The notes under the pieces: model-generated
The model's input: the letters and a program-made list of their open reading frames with translations, nothing else
Told to the model about the DNA's origin: nothing
Database searches by the model: none
Shown: piece after piece, positions 56,091 to 64,000 of the stretch
Layout: each line of letters starts with the position of its first letter
How positions within the stretch are numbered: position 1 is the first letter of the stretch
Source: Symbiodinium sp. CCMP2592
Taxonomy: Eukaryota; Sar; Dinophyceae; Suessiales; Symbiodiniaceae
Length of the DNA: 64,000 nucleotides
Direction of reading: 5' to 3'
NCBI GenBank assembly: GCA_905221615.1
Contig: CAJNDT010004557.1
Span: 1,669,001 to 1,733,000 of the forward strand
Translations under genes and position numbers: made by a program

Positions 56091-57108
56091 CCGAATACTG
56101 GGAAAATCATTGGTTGATTCTGTCATGGACCGACATCCTGACTGCATTCCCTTGCTCCTGAGCACTCTGAGTGACCATGGCTATGATGTGGGTGCTCGGT
56201 TTTTGCATCAAACAGAGGTGGGCCCGAGTGAGTGGCTTCCGGATAAATACACTAAACTGTCAGACCTGTCTTTGCCAATCCTCAGATCTTTGGTGGACCG
56301 ATTGCAGGCAAATCTTTGCACCTCCGCATTGCCAGGCAGTATCAACAAAATGAAGTTGCTGCAAATCATCGAGTTTTTTACAGGTTGGGATCCTGAGACG
56401 CCTCTCGATGGCGCTTTGCGGAACATGCCTTATCTGATGCAGTGCTTGACCCATAATTGTCATGAGCGTGGTCGTGAGCAAGCATTGCCAAGTTTCCCAA
56501 CAGACTGGGAGACTGAAGGGATCTTCCGATTTGATTCCAATGCTCGATTGCTGCTGCATCGCTTCTCTGGAAGGACATTCGTTGTCCCAGCTGATGATTC
56601 ATGGACGTTCCAAATCAGGTTCAACTTCAGTGAGAATCGCGCCATGCTGGTGTTGAGAGCTTCAGGTGACATGGTGAAGAAGGTGTCCTTCGTCTGTGGG
56701 AGCTTGCTCCCTGATCATGTTATCAACACACTTGAGGCACCCACTGCTCCCACCATTCCAAAGAAGCTGTCAGGGACACCTTCAACACATGGAAGGAAAC
56801 GTTGCAGCTCAGAACCATCCTCAGCATCACCAAAGGCCCGATTATCACCTGCAGAATCACTGACTCCACCATCGAGCAAGGCCCGAGCATCAGTTCCAGA
56901 GGATGAGGCTCATCGATTGTCACCTGTGGAATCACTGACACCATCATCGGCCAGAGTACAAGCGCAAGCAACATCACCGGGTGGATCATCCATGGGCTTG
57001 GCCTTGGATAGTACAGCAAGGAACCTGATCAGTGTCTTCGATAAAGCTGCCAAGCAGCATGACATATATGATGATACGAATGATGTGCCACCTCCACCAG
57101 CTTCTTGA
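56065..57108 (+). CDS. Intronless gene, 347 residues, unknown function
   Basis: The frame is open from ATG 56,065 (GCCATGT) to TGA. Residues 1-130 look globular and mostly helical (SVMDRHPDCIPLLLSTL, ILRSLVDRLQANL, KLLQIIEFFTGWDPE). A middle part (residues 150-230) looks like beta structure (FRFDSNARLLLHRF, FVVPADDSWTFQIRF). The C-terminal 110 residues are disordered, with two diverged LSPAESLTPPSSKAR-like repeats and a DDTNDVPPPP tail. This is the longest uninterrupted frame in the right part. I recognise no family. The start codon and leader are duplicated upstream. Confidence 0.75.
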   Translation: MSGPRRAKDRILGKSLVDSVMDRHPDCIPLLLSTLSDHGYDVGARFLHQTEVGPSEWLPDKYTKLSDLSLPILRSLVDRLQANLCTSALPGSINKMKLLQIIEFFTGWDPETPLDGALRNMPYLMQCLTHNCHERGREQALPSFPTDWETEGIFRFDSNARLLLHRFSGRTFVVPADDSWTFQIRFNFSENRAMLVLRASGDMVKKVSFVCGSLLPDHVINTLEAPTAPTIPKKLSGTPSTHGRKRCSSEPSSASPKARLSPAESLTPPSSKARASVPEDEAHRLSPVESLTPSSARVQAQATSPGGSSMGLALDSTARNLISVFDKAAKQHDIYDDTNDVPPPPAS

Positions 57109-57379
57109 TGACCGACGTTTCACGCCATGCAGAGTCAAATCACAGCTGATCTCCAGTCTTGCTGTCCCATCTTGGTCCAGTCTCTCCAGGCAGTGGTATG
57201 GTCAAGTGGGCAATTGTGCTACCTTGTTTTGGCCAGGTCTGGAATGCATGTTCACCGGCAATGACAGCACTGGTGGCTTCTGTTGAAGGCACAGAGCAGT
57301 TAGTTAAGATTGTTTATTTGCAACTTATAGAGCCTTTGGAAGTGAGGCTTTCCTCCTGTGGTACTGCCACTGGAGCGGC
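57109..57379. other. 3' flank of the 347-residue gene
   Basis: No gene or repeat recognised; a short frame at 57,159-57,407 has no support. Confidence 0.3.
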
Positions 57380-58104
57380 AGTAGTGGCCGAGCTGCTTTG
57401 GCTATAATCCCAAGCAGCAGACGGGCAAATGTCAATGTACAATAGGACATAAGGGGTTGCTAACATTTTGTTAGCCGGCCCAGCAGTAGTTGCTGAAAAT
57501 GCTTTGCTACAGCCACCAGAGCAGCAGCGGCGGCCGAGCTGCTTTGGCTATCATAATAAGCAGCAGACAGGCACATGCAACACGCCAATAGTACATAAGG
57601 GGTCACTAACATTTTGTTAGCAACCCCCTTCTGGCCGCAGTAGTGGAGGAAATTTTTTTTGCTACAGCCACCGGAGCAGAGCAGCAGTAGTGGCGGAGCT
57701 GCTTTCGCTATCCTAAGCAGCAGATGGGCAAATGTCAAGACAAAATAGGACATAAGGCATCGCTAACATTTTGTTAGCGACCCCTTGTGGGAGCAGTAGT
57801 GGACGAAAAATTGCTTTGCTACAGCCACCGGAGCAGCAGTAGCGGCCGAGGTGCTTTGGCTATCCTAAGCAGCAGACGGGCAAATGTCAAGACAAAATAG
57901 GACATAAGGCATCGCTAACATTTTGTTAGCGACCCCTTGTGGGAGCAGTAGTGGCCGAACAATTACTTTGCTTCAGCCACCAGAGCAGCAGTAGCAGCCG
58001 AGCTGCTTTAGCTATCCTAAGCAGCAGACGGGCAAATGCCAACACAAAATAGGTGCCAGCAGTAGTGGACAACAAACATGCTTTGCTACAGCCAACCGAC
58101 CATA
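57380..58104. repeat. Tandem repeat of about 150 bp (CTTTGCTACAGCCACC unit)
   Basis: Units contain TTTGCTACAGCCACCGGAG, AGCAGTAGTGGCCGAGCTG, CTTTGGCTATCCTAAGCAGC, AGACGGGCAAATGTCAA and a hairpin CGCTAACATTTTGTTAGCG. Starts lie near 57,505, 57,658, 57,817, 57,967 and 58,080. No coding call. Confidence 0.85.
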
Positions 58105-58155
58105 GGTGCCAGCAGTAGTGGACAACAAAAATGCTTTGCTACAGCCAACCGACCA

Positions 58156-58507
58156 GTGCCAGCAGTACTAGCAGCCCAGAACCTGAACTTTACTCCAATT
58201 TAGCGATGCCTTAACCGATGTGACGGCCAAATGCCACAACGCATCGCTAACAATTTGTTAGCGATGCGTTGTGGCATTTGGCACCCAATAAAATAATGAA
58301 ATTTATATATTTCATTATTTTTTTTGAACCAATATCTCCTTAGGCATCGCTAAGTTCAAAATTGCATTAACTTTTTTGGTGCCAAATGCAATAAGGCATC
58401 GCTAACAAATTGTTAGCGATGCGTTGTGGCATTTGGCCGTCACATCGGTTAAGGCATCGCTAAATTGGAGTAAAGTTCAGGTTCTGGGCTGCTACTACTG
58501 CTGGCAC
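58156..58507. mobile_element. Foldback element with 130-bp arms
   Basis: The left arm starts GTGCCAGCAGTACTAGCAGC and the right arm ends GCTGCTACTACTGCTGGCAC. The arms pair nearly base for base through TTACTCCAATTTAGCGATGCC and a nested hairpin GCATCGCTAACAATTTG. About 90 bp of AT-rich DNA lies between. Partial symmetry continues outside the arms to about 58,104 and 58,557. Confidence 0.85.
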
Positions 58508-58568
58508 AGGTCGGGTGGCTGCAGCAAAGTATTTTTGTCCACTACTGCTGCCACAAGGGTACTAACCT

Positions 58569-59090
58569 TTGTTATTTCTTTTTGTAGATAGGCACCACCG
58601 TCAACGCGGGGGGCTGCGCCCCCCGCACCCCCAGCTTCTGGGGGGCTGCAAAATTCATTGCAAATTCACATTTCTCCGGTTGCTGATTCCAAACAGCAAT
58701 AAGCAGCTTCACAGCTGCTGCTGCTCTGGTGGCTGTAGCAAACCATTTTTTGTCCACTACTGCTGCCTTAAGAGTACTAACCTCCGTTTTTTTTTTGTAC
58801 ATAGGCACCACCGTCAACGCGGGGGGCTGCGCCCCCCGCACCCCCTGCTTCTGGGGGGCTGCAAAATTCATTGCAAATTCACATTTCTCTGCTTGCTGAT
58901 TCCAAACAGCAATAAGCAGCTTCGCCGCTGATGCTGCTCTGGTGGCTGTAGCAAAGCTTTTTTTGTCCACTACTGCTGCCTTAAGTACTAACCTCCATTT
59001 ATTTATTTTGTACATAGGCACCACCGTCAACGGGGGGCTGCGCCCCCCGCACCCCCTGCTGGGGGGCTGCCAACATTACATTGAGCCTTG
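58569..59090. repeat. Tandem repeat of about 216 bp with GGGGGCTGCGCCCCC hairpin
   Basis: Two and a half units contain GGCACCACCGTCAACGCGG, GGGGCTGCGCCCCCCGCACC, TTCATTGCAAATTCACATTT and GCTCTGGTGGCTGTAGCAAA, the last being the inverse of the unit in the array at 57.4-58.1 kb. The 216-bp period keeps a minus-strand frame open for 152 codons. Confidence 0.85.
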
Positions 59091-59099
59091 ACATTTGCC

Positions 59100-59890
59100 C
59101 GTCTGCTGCTCACAAACAGCAATTAATTAATTTGCAGCTCCACCACTACACTGCACCGGGGCTGTAGCAAAACATGTCGGCAACTAGTGACTGCTGCTAG
59201 AATCATCAGACACCATCACAATGATAGCTCCCCCTTGTCCTGTTCGGTCTGTGTTTGGACATTTGTTGGTCTGCTGCTAATGAATGAATAATAATGACTA
59301 GCAAAGCACCTCGGCGGTTACTGCTGCTCATGTGCCAGTAGCAAAGCTTTTCAGCCCCCTTCTGCTGGCGCCAGGGGGCTGTAATGAATTCTTACAGCTC
59401 CTCTCTTGTCCTTGATTGCTATTGTAACAAGTCATGGACTTTGCTGGCATGTGTCTAAGTCAGGTCACAGGAGGCAAACATCTCCTCCAAAGGATCTATC
59501 CCTTGCAAATAATAACCATGATTGCCAGCTTTCCCTGAAACAGTCAGTCAGCCCTCAAGCAATCAATGAAGCAGGCATTGCTCACAAAGCAGATCCATGT
59601 GCCATGCACTCAGCATGAATGGCTTGGTGACTTTGGAATATAAGGCATTGATGATGCAGTGCAAGTGTAATTGAGGAGGCTCTCATTTCCAGCTCACTTT
59701 GCCGCTGAGTTTCTGTGGTTCTGAGCACATCCAGATAGGTCTGTGCAGTCACTTGCAAGATGTTTCCAGGAGCATAAACCAATTCAATGATGGTCCCATG
59801 ATTGCATATTTAATGGGTCCCAAGTTGTGGTAACACTTCGGCTTTGGAGTGCTCGGTCCCACCACGTGGTCTGATCTCCTGACCTTCCGG
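59100..59890. other. Spacer upstream of the 11-exon gene
   Basis: Remnants of CTGCTGCT/TGTAGCAAA words decay away from the repeat cluster until about 59,400. No gene recognised. Confidence 0.4.
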
Positions 59891-59894
59891 CACG

Positions 59895-62494
59895 ATGGAT
59901 GCCTGTGCTGTAGCTCCGGGCGAGTTCTGCTTCGAAAAGTGCACTGGACGGAGCAAGTTCGTGACACTGAAGCAGGTCCCCCATAATAATAAGCATTTGC
60001 TGAGCTTCTTGATGATAATTAATAATTGCCAAAGATGATTCTCATTCTGTGCAGGACCGAGTGCACGCAGCAGATGTCCTGCCGTCGAAGGTCCGATTGG
60101 AGTGCTTCTCCAGCACGTGTACGACACGTCTCTCTGGGGCGAATGAGTCCCAGGCACCATTCATTCTGCTGTTGGTACATGCAGTGACTTGGTATGAATG
60201 TCCTATGGTAAGCCATAACAACCTTATGTTGGCAGGTGGAGGAGTTCATCCGGACCTTCCCGGAAAATTTCAGTGTGCAGATGATGGGGACAATTTTCTT
60301 GCCAGCAGACAGTTGTGGCAACCCGTTCGTTGCACCGGACGGGCAGCTTCCCAATCCTCGCTATGCCACTCTGTCCCTTGGTCCGATTGTAGTCTTGGCC
60401 TGAAATGCAGGCTTCCATGTTGTCATGTTCATGTAACACTGACAGGAAAGCCCTCATGCACCTGAAGGAGCATCTCAAAGAGAAGCGTGAGAAGCAGGAT
60501 TCTTCCTTGGGGGATTTCTTTTTGTGCATCATGTTTAAACCACAAACCATGAGCCCTCAAGTCAACGAAAGACTAAAGATGGCCAGGAGGTTGTGACGTG
60601 GCCGAATCGTTCGGCCTTGGAGGAGTTTTTGGATCGGAATGAGATTTCCGTGTCATGGACAGTGGTTGAATCCTTTGCAGAGTTCTGTGTGCTGGAAATC
60701 GGCGTCGATCTGAGTGCTGAGACCCGCAAAAAAAGGCGACCTGGTCCGAATGAATGAATGCAAGCATTGAACTTGCAAACATTCTGATTTTCTCTAAGTG
60801 CTGACTCTGTTGTTTGTAAGGCACTTGCTGGATGATGTTGCTGCGTACATGGGCTTGCTGAAGACCTACAGGGATGAGGATACTGCCAAGGCCAAATATG
60901 AGTCAGTCTCCCAAAAGCACTTGGCCCGACTCTGTCATGCATCCGATGAGCAAAACAATTACAGCAATATAATAGACTAAGGCCCTCAAGAGCAAGGGGA
61001 GCTATGCCAAGAGGAGGCATCAGGACCTGAAGTTTCTCCTGAAGAACTTCGATGAGCAGGCCAGGGCTGATTCCACATGGGTTAAGGTTTTGCTCATTGA
61101 AAATTGAATTGTGCAACTGACAAGGCATTGGTCCGAATAGGGATGTGGCGGGCGAAAGCACATCCTGTTGTGGCCAACTCCTTCAAGGACCCAACTTTGC
61201 AAGCCTAGACCCAAACACCACACATGCGCGCACCAAGAGACAAGCCCTGAAATCCCAAACTCGAAATCCTTTTGCAAGGAGTCATGGCTCATCTCCCCCC
61301 AGCTGGCGATGCTGAAAAGCATTGCCGTTGATGCTGGGGAGGCCGTGTGATAGTGACTCATGTCTCAGTCTGTTCTTGCTGCATCCTCGGTCAGATGAGT
61401 GTGTTATGCAGGAAGCCGGTCCGAATGTCCAGAAGGAGGCCATGTGATAGTCGTGACTAATGTCTCAGTCTCTTTTTGACTTGCTGCATCCTCGGTCAGA
61501 TGAGTTTCAATCCACCTTGCTATGCAGGAGGCCGGCCCGAATGTGAAGTTCCTCCAGACTGTGTGCCTCGAGCACATGCTGGCCCGAATCGATTTGACCT
61601 CCCATGATGGTACGAAGCTTCTCAAAAAGGTTTCTAGCCAGAATTCATGTGATCTGTGCGAAGTTGCTTGTTCTTTCACCTTGAGTGAGGGACTTCTGCA
61701 ATCAGACTGCCATGTGATCAAGGTCACCATCACAGCAGAGTCGGTCTCTCGTGTGGCTACGGTGCTTCTGGAGGCCAAGAAGATGTTCGATGCAACAAAG
61801 GCCCGATATGCCGCAGTGTGGGATCTGGTGCCCCTTGCCCGACAGCTCTACAGGCCAGAAGCAGTGAGCTTTCAATTGACAATGTTGTTTCTTACAACAC
61901 ATTTTTGTAACATTAATACATATCTGCAGGCGGACACTGGTGTCTCCTGAGACATCACTTCTGGCCAAGCTCGAGGTCTGGGTAACAGCCAAAGCGACAT
62001 CACCGAAGGCTGCCATGGGTGTGGAGTATGAGACAATGATGCAAAGTTTGACAAAGGCAGAGCAGCATCTCAAAGAGAAGGCTGCCCGGATTGCTGCTGA
62101 GAAAGAGCGTCAGCGGGCTGAAGAGGAGGCAAAGGTCAAGGAGGAGGCGCGAAAAGCTGAGGAGGAGGCGGCCCGATTGGAGAAGATGAAGGATGATGTC
62201 ATCCAGGGCATGGCAACTGCTGTTGCAGACCTGGAGAAGCCACCGATCGAGGAGGCTGAGGCAGCACAGCAACTTGAAGTTGTGGCAAAGGCCCCTGTGT
62301 CTGCAGAAGAGAATGAGGCAGAGAAGGCCAAGGTGCTGTTTGACTCCTGGGTCCGCTTCAGCCGCAGGGATGCAGAGCACAAGAATGAAGCGGGTGGTCC
62401 GACATTGTGGTTCCTGCCGTCGAACATGTGCCAGAGGGGCCCGTGGAACTTCAGCAAAGGCCAGCACTGTTCATGGTTTAACAGTCAGAACTGA
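59895..62494 (+). CDS. Eleven-exon gene, about 588 residues, with GA, GC and GT donors; coiled-coil C-terminus
   Basis: Model exons: 59,895-59,975, 60,055-60,138, 60,236-60,384, 60,446-60,497, 60,587-60,735, 60,821-60,938, 60,982-61,080, 61,125-61,187, 61,279-61,347, 61,528-61,865 and 61,930-62,494. Their sum is 1,767 bases (589 codons with TGA), with matching phases at all ten joins. Donor dinucleotides in order: GT, GC, GA, GA, GC, GC, GT, GA, GT, GA; every acceptor is AG and every next exon begins with G. Text is protein-like throughout (EEFIRTFPENFSVQMM, RSALEEFLDRNEISVSW, LLDDVAAYMGLLKTYRDED, KRRHQDLKFLLKNFDEQ, SWLISPQLAMLKSIAVDA). The last exon has a charged coiled coil (AARIAAEKERQRAEEEAKV) and ends WNFSKGQHCSWFNSQN. 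Uncertain points are the exon 2 end (an alternative GT donor at 60,208 leaves a 28-base intron) and the exon 5 end (GGTCC|GA at 60,748 also fits). No family recognised. Confidence 0.6.
61336..61540 (+). repeat. Tandem duplication of an intron and exon start inside the 11-exon gene
   Basis: GAGGCC, TGTGATAG, a TGCTGCATCCTCGGTCAGATG segment, TATGCAG and GARGCCGGYCCGAATGT occur twice about 115 bases apart (acceptors at 61,411 and 61,527). The first copy has an acceptor and 30 coding bases (EAGPNVQKEA) but an AT in place of a donor, so it is probably skipped. Confidence 0.65.
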
Positions 62495-62578
62495 AAAGTG
62501 GGTTTGGGGCCAGGGTTTAATATAAGGGGGTTTAGGGTATAGGAGGGGCCAGCTTTCAGAATCATGTCACTGTAAGGC

Positions 62579-63010
62579 ATGCCAGAAGAACAGACATCCC
62601 GATTGCAAGTCCTTGTGGGCATGAAGCCGGGTGATGTCATGTGTGTGACGGTGGGTCACGACCCATCGGAGATCCAAACCCTTCAGCAGAAGATCAACCA
62701 GATCATCCAAGGTGTGGAGTGGTTTTCACCCCCACTACGTGCCGTGGTGCAGCAGACAGATGCCGGGTTGTTCATTGAGTACCTCTTGTTTGGGTTCCTG
62801 GCCGCCGCTGATGACGACTCGGGCCCGAATGCTGGTGCCAATGTGGACCGGTTCCAGGGCCTTGTGAATGCCTACAGCTTCTCTGTTTCGAGTGGCTACC
62901 CAGACTCCGTTTTGCGGGCGTCTTTGTGCACTTGCAAGAAGGATGAGGTCGAGCAGATGAAGAAGTGTCCATGCATGGCTCGAGTCCTGCCACTTGGCTG
63001 CTGTGACTAA
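62579..63010 (+). CDS. Gene or first exon, 143 residues, unknown function
   Basis: The ATG at 62,579 follows a short TTTAGGG-containing spacer after the previous gene. The frame reads MPEEQTSRLQVLVGMKPG, IQTLQQKINQIIQGVEWF, a hydrophobic stretch (GLFIEYLLFGFLAAAD) and a Cys-rich end (LCTCKKDEVEQMKKCPC). It stops at TAA, but GA or GC donor-like sites near the end could join it to the exons that follow. No family recognised. Confidence 0.55.
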   Translation: MPEEQTSRLQVLVGMKPGDVMCVTVGHDPSEIQTLQQKINQIIQGVEWFSPPLRAVVQQTDAGLFIEYLLFGFLAAADDDSGPNAGANVDRFQGLVNAYSFSVSSGYPDSVLRASLCTCKKDEVEQMKKCPCMARVLPLGCCD

Positions 63011-63077
63011 GCCCTGAGATTTTGGGAGTTATCACCAGTTATTAATTAAGATTAAGATTAAAGTCATGCATCATGAA

Positions 63078-63620
63078 GGCAGCTCTCGGACCGAGTCGAC
63101 TCCACATCCAATGCTGTTGACTCAGACCCAACGGGAGATGATGATGATGAGCTTGACTCTCGTCAACGGAGTCCATGGAGGTTCGGCTTCAGCCAGGAGT
63201 TCTTCCTCCAGTTGCTCAATGCTGTGAAGCCGACAGCAGTGATCCTCTGCACAGCTGTGACATGCCCCTGGTCCGACTCAGCAGTATAGGTGAAACAAGA
63301 TGATGCAACATTCCAGAAACACCAGGCTGATCATCTTAACAAGTCATAATTACCATCAACATCAATTAATGCCTTTCAATCAATGGTTTGGCCAAGGCCC
63401 GGGACTGACAGCAGGTCTGCTGGAGTATAACGAGCAAGAGTTCGCTTTGGCCACAAAGGTTTGCACACTCCAGTTGCTGCTACCTGTGCCACATGATGAC
63501 AACAGTTTCTTGCCGAGAAACTCATGCAGACTGCGCCACCTGCACAACTTCTGCAAGTACATCTTCACGGTCCGTGACAACTCTGTGAAGAGACGTGTGG
63601 AGAAGATGATCCTCATTTGA
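63078..63620 (+). CDS. Coding exons of unresolved joining
   Basis: A first segment (63,078-about 63,275) reads SDRVDSTSNAVDSDPTG, then FGFSQEFFLQLLNAVKP, then ILCTAVTCPWS before GGTCC|GACT, a possible GA donor. A second (about 63,400-63,620) reads GLLEYNEQEFALATKV, LRHLHNFCKYIFTVRD and VKRRVEKMILI, then TGA. Both are clearly protein-like. The phase between them is not fixed by any single AG|G acceptor, so I leave the join open. Confidence 0.45.
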
Positions 63621-63744
63621 CTTGGAGCTGTCCAGTAAGTAAGTAACTCATGTTGTTGTTCTTGTATTGTATGGTTGGAGACATGTGCAACATGCATGTA
63701 CAGCCAATAATAATATTATTTGCAGCTGTCTGAGGAAGTCAATC

Positions 63745-64000
63745 ATGAAAGCTGCTGCGGCTTTGCCTGGTCCAGGTGGGCGCAGGGGACTCAAGCGGGT
63801 GGCCTCAGCACCTGATGATGAAGAGGGCCAGGGCCAACTTACGATGGCGGAGGCAAGCCCGAAAGGAACCGGTCGCCGTACGATTCGGTGTCAGATCATG
63901 GACGATGAAGAGGTGGCTGATGAAGTGCTTGAAGCTTCGGACCAGGAGGAGTTGGATGCGATTGGCTCGATTGGTGATGTCAGCCAGTCGGTGATGAGCC
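63745..64000 (+). CDS. Start of a gene truncated by the window edge
   Basis: From ATG 63,745 the frame stays open to the last base (85 codons). It begins MKAAAALPGPGGRRGLKR and continues acidic (ASAPDDEEGQGQLTMAEA, IMDDEEVADEVLEASDQEEL). A likely leader intron ends TTATTTGCAG at about 63,724; its possible donor after CCAG at 63,633 is flanked by the same AGCTGTC as the acceptor side. The frame has no stop and looks like an acidic, probably disordered N-terminus. Function unknown. Confidence 0.6.
   Translation, partial: MKAAAALPGPGGRRGLKRVASAPDDEEGQGQLTMAEASPKGTGRRTIRCQIMDDEEVADEVLEASDQEELDAIGSIGDVSQSVMS

Noticed and set aside
58572-59030. Tandemly repeated minus-strand protein
   Set aside because: Not called as a gene because the sequence is a satellite unit and the plus strand is also open; kept as a low-interest finding.
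43250-63280. GGYCCGANT as degenerate tRNA or SINE B boxes
   Set aside because: No A-box-like partner at a fixed distance and no conserved flanking unit was seen; the resemblance alone is too weak.

Overview
The window looks like nuclear DNA of a dinoflagellate. This is inference from several signs: interstitial TTTAGGG/CCCTAAA telomere-type repeats; introns whose best reading frames need GA, GC and GT (possibly GG) donors, an AG acceptor and a G as first exon base; a protein of the HET/TIR-like family expanded in dinoflagellates; MKRPAA-type repeats common in dinoflagellate proteins; and two fragments of the 5' end of a eukaryotic 18S rRNA. No bacterial operon, CRISPR array or complete RNA gene was seen.

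The left two thirds (about 1-42,500) is almost gene-free. It is a mosaic of degenerate telomere-type heptamers, simple repeats and about twenty 80-110 bp perfect or near-perfect palindromes that sort into at least seven MITE-like families. One convincing gene lies there (16,228-17,462, HET/TIR-like); a MITE supplies its present stop codon, and an apparent one-base frameshift sits near its start. Larger repeat blocks follow: a degenerate tandem array (21.0-22.2 kb), a GGTGGGT minisatellite (23.0-23.4 kb), a 250 bp hairpin (23.5-23.75 kb), a palindromic AATTGAAAT satellite (24.0-25.4 kb) and a TACTACTGTAC minisatellite (34.6-35.2 kb).

From about 43.2 kb the character changes. MITEs and telomere heptamers nearly vanish, and the plus strand becomes packed with short, intron-rich genes in one orientation. 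Manual splicing gives connected models: a 3-exon gene (44,682-45,289); a gene of about 19 mostly tiny phase-0 exons (45,454-47,931) whose introns share conserved ends; a 2-exon gene (49,497-49,845); three single-exon genes (50,389-50,892; 55,009-55,437; 56,065-57,108); an 11-exon gene of about 588 codons (59,895-62,494) using four GA, three GC and three GT donors; and further coding pieces to the window edge, including a gene cut at 64,000. Their functions are not recognised. Between them lie a GC-palindrome satellite (51.9-54.5 kb) and a mirror-symmetric repeat cluster centred on a foldback element (57.4-59.1 kb).

Throughout the right part a heptamer, GGYCCGA, usually followed by NT, occurs about 55 times on the plus strand and only about four times on the minus strand. 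It appears in exons in all three frames and in introns, and sometimes coincides with a GA splice donor. This motif and the microexon gene with homologous introns are the most unusual signals. All splice models here are hand-made and need transcript support.
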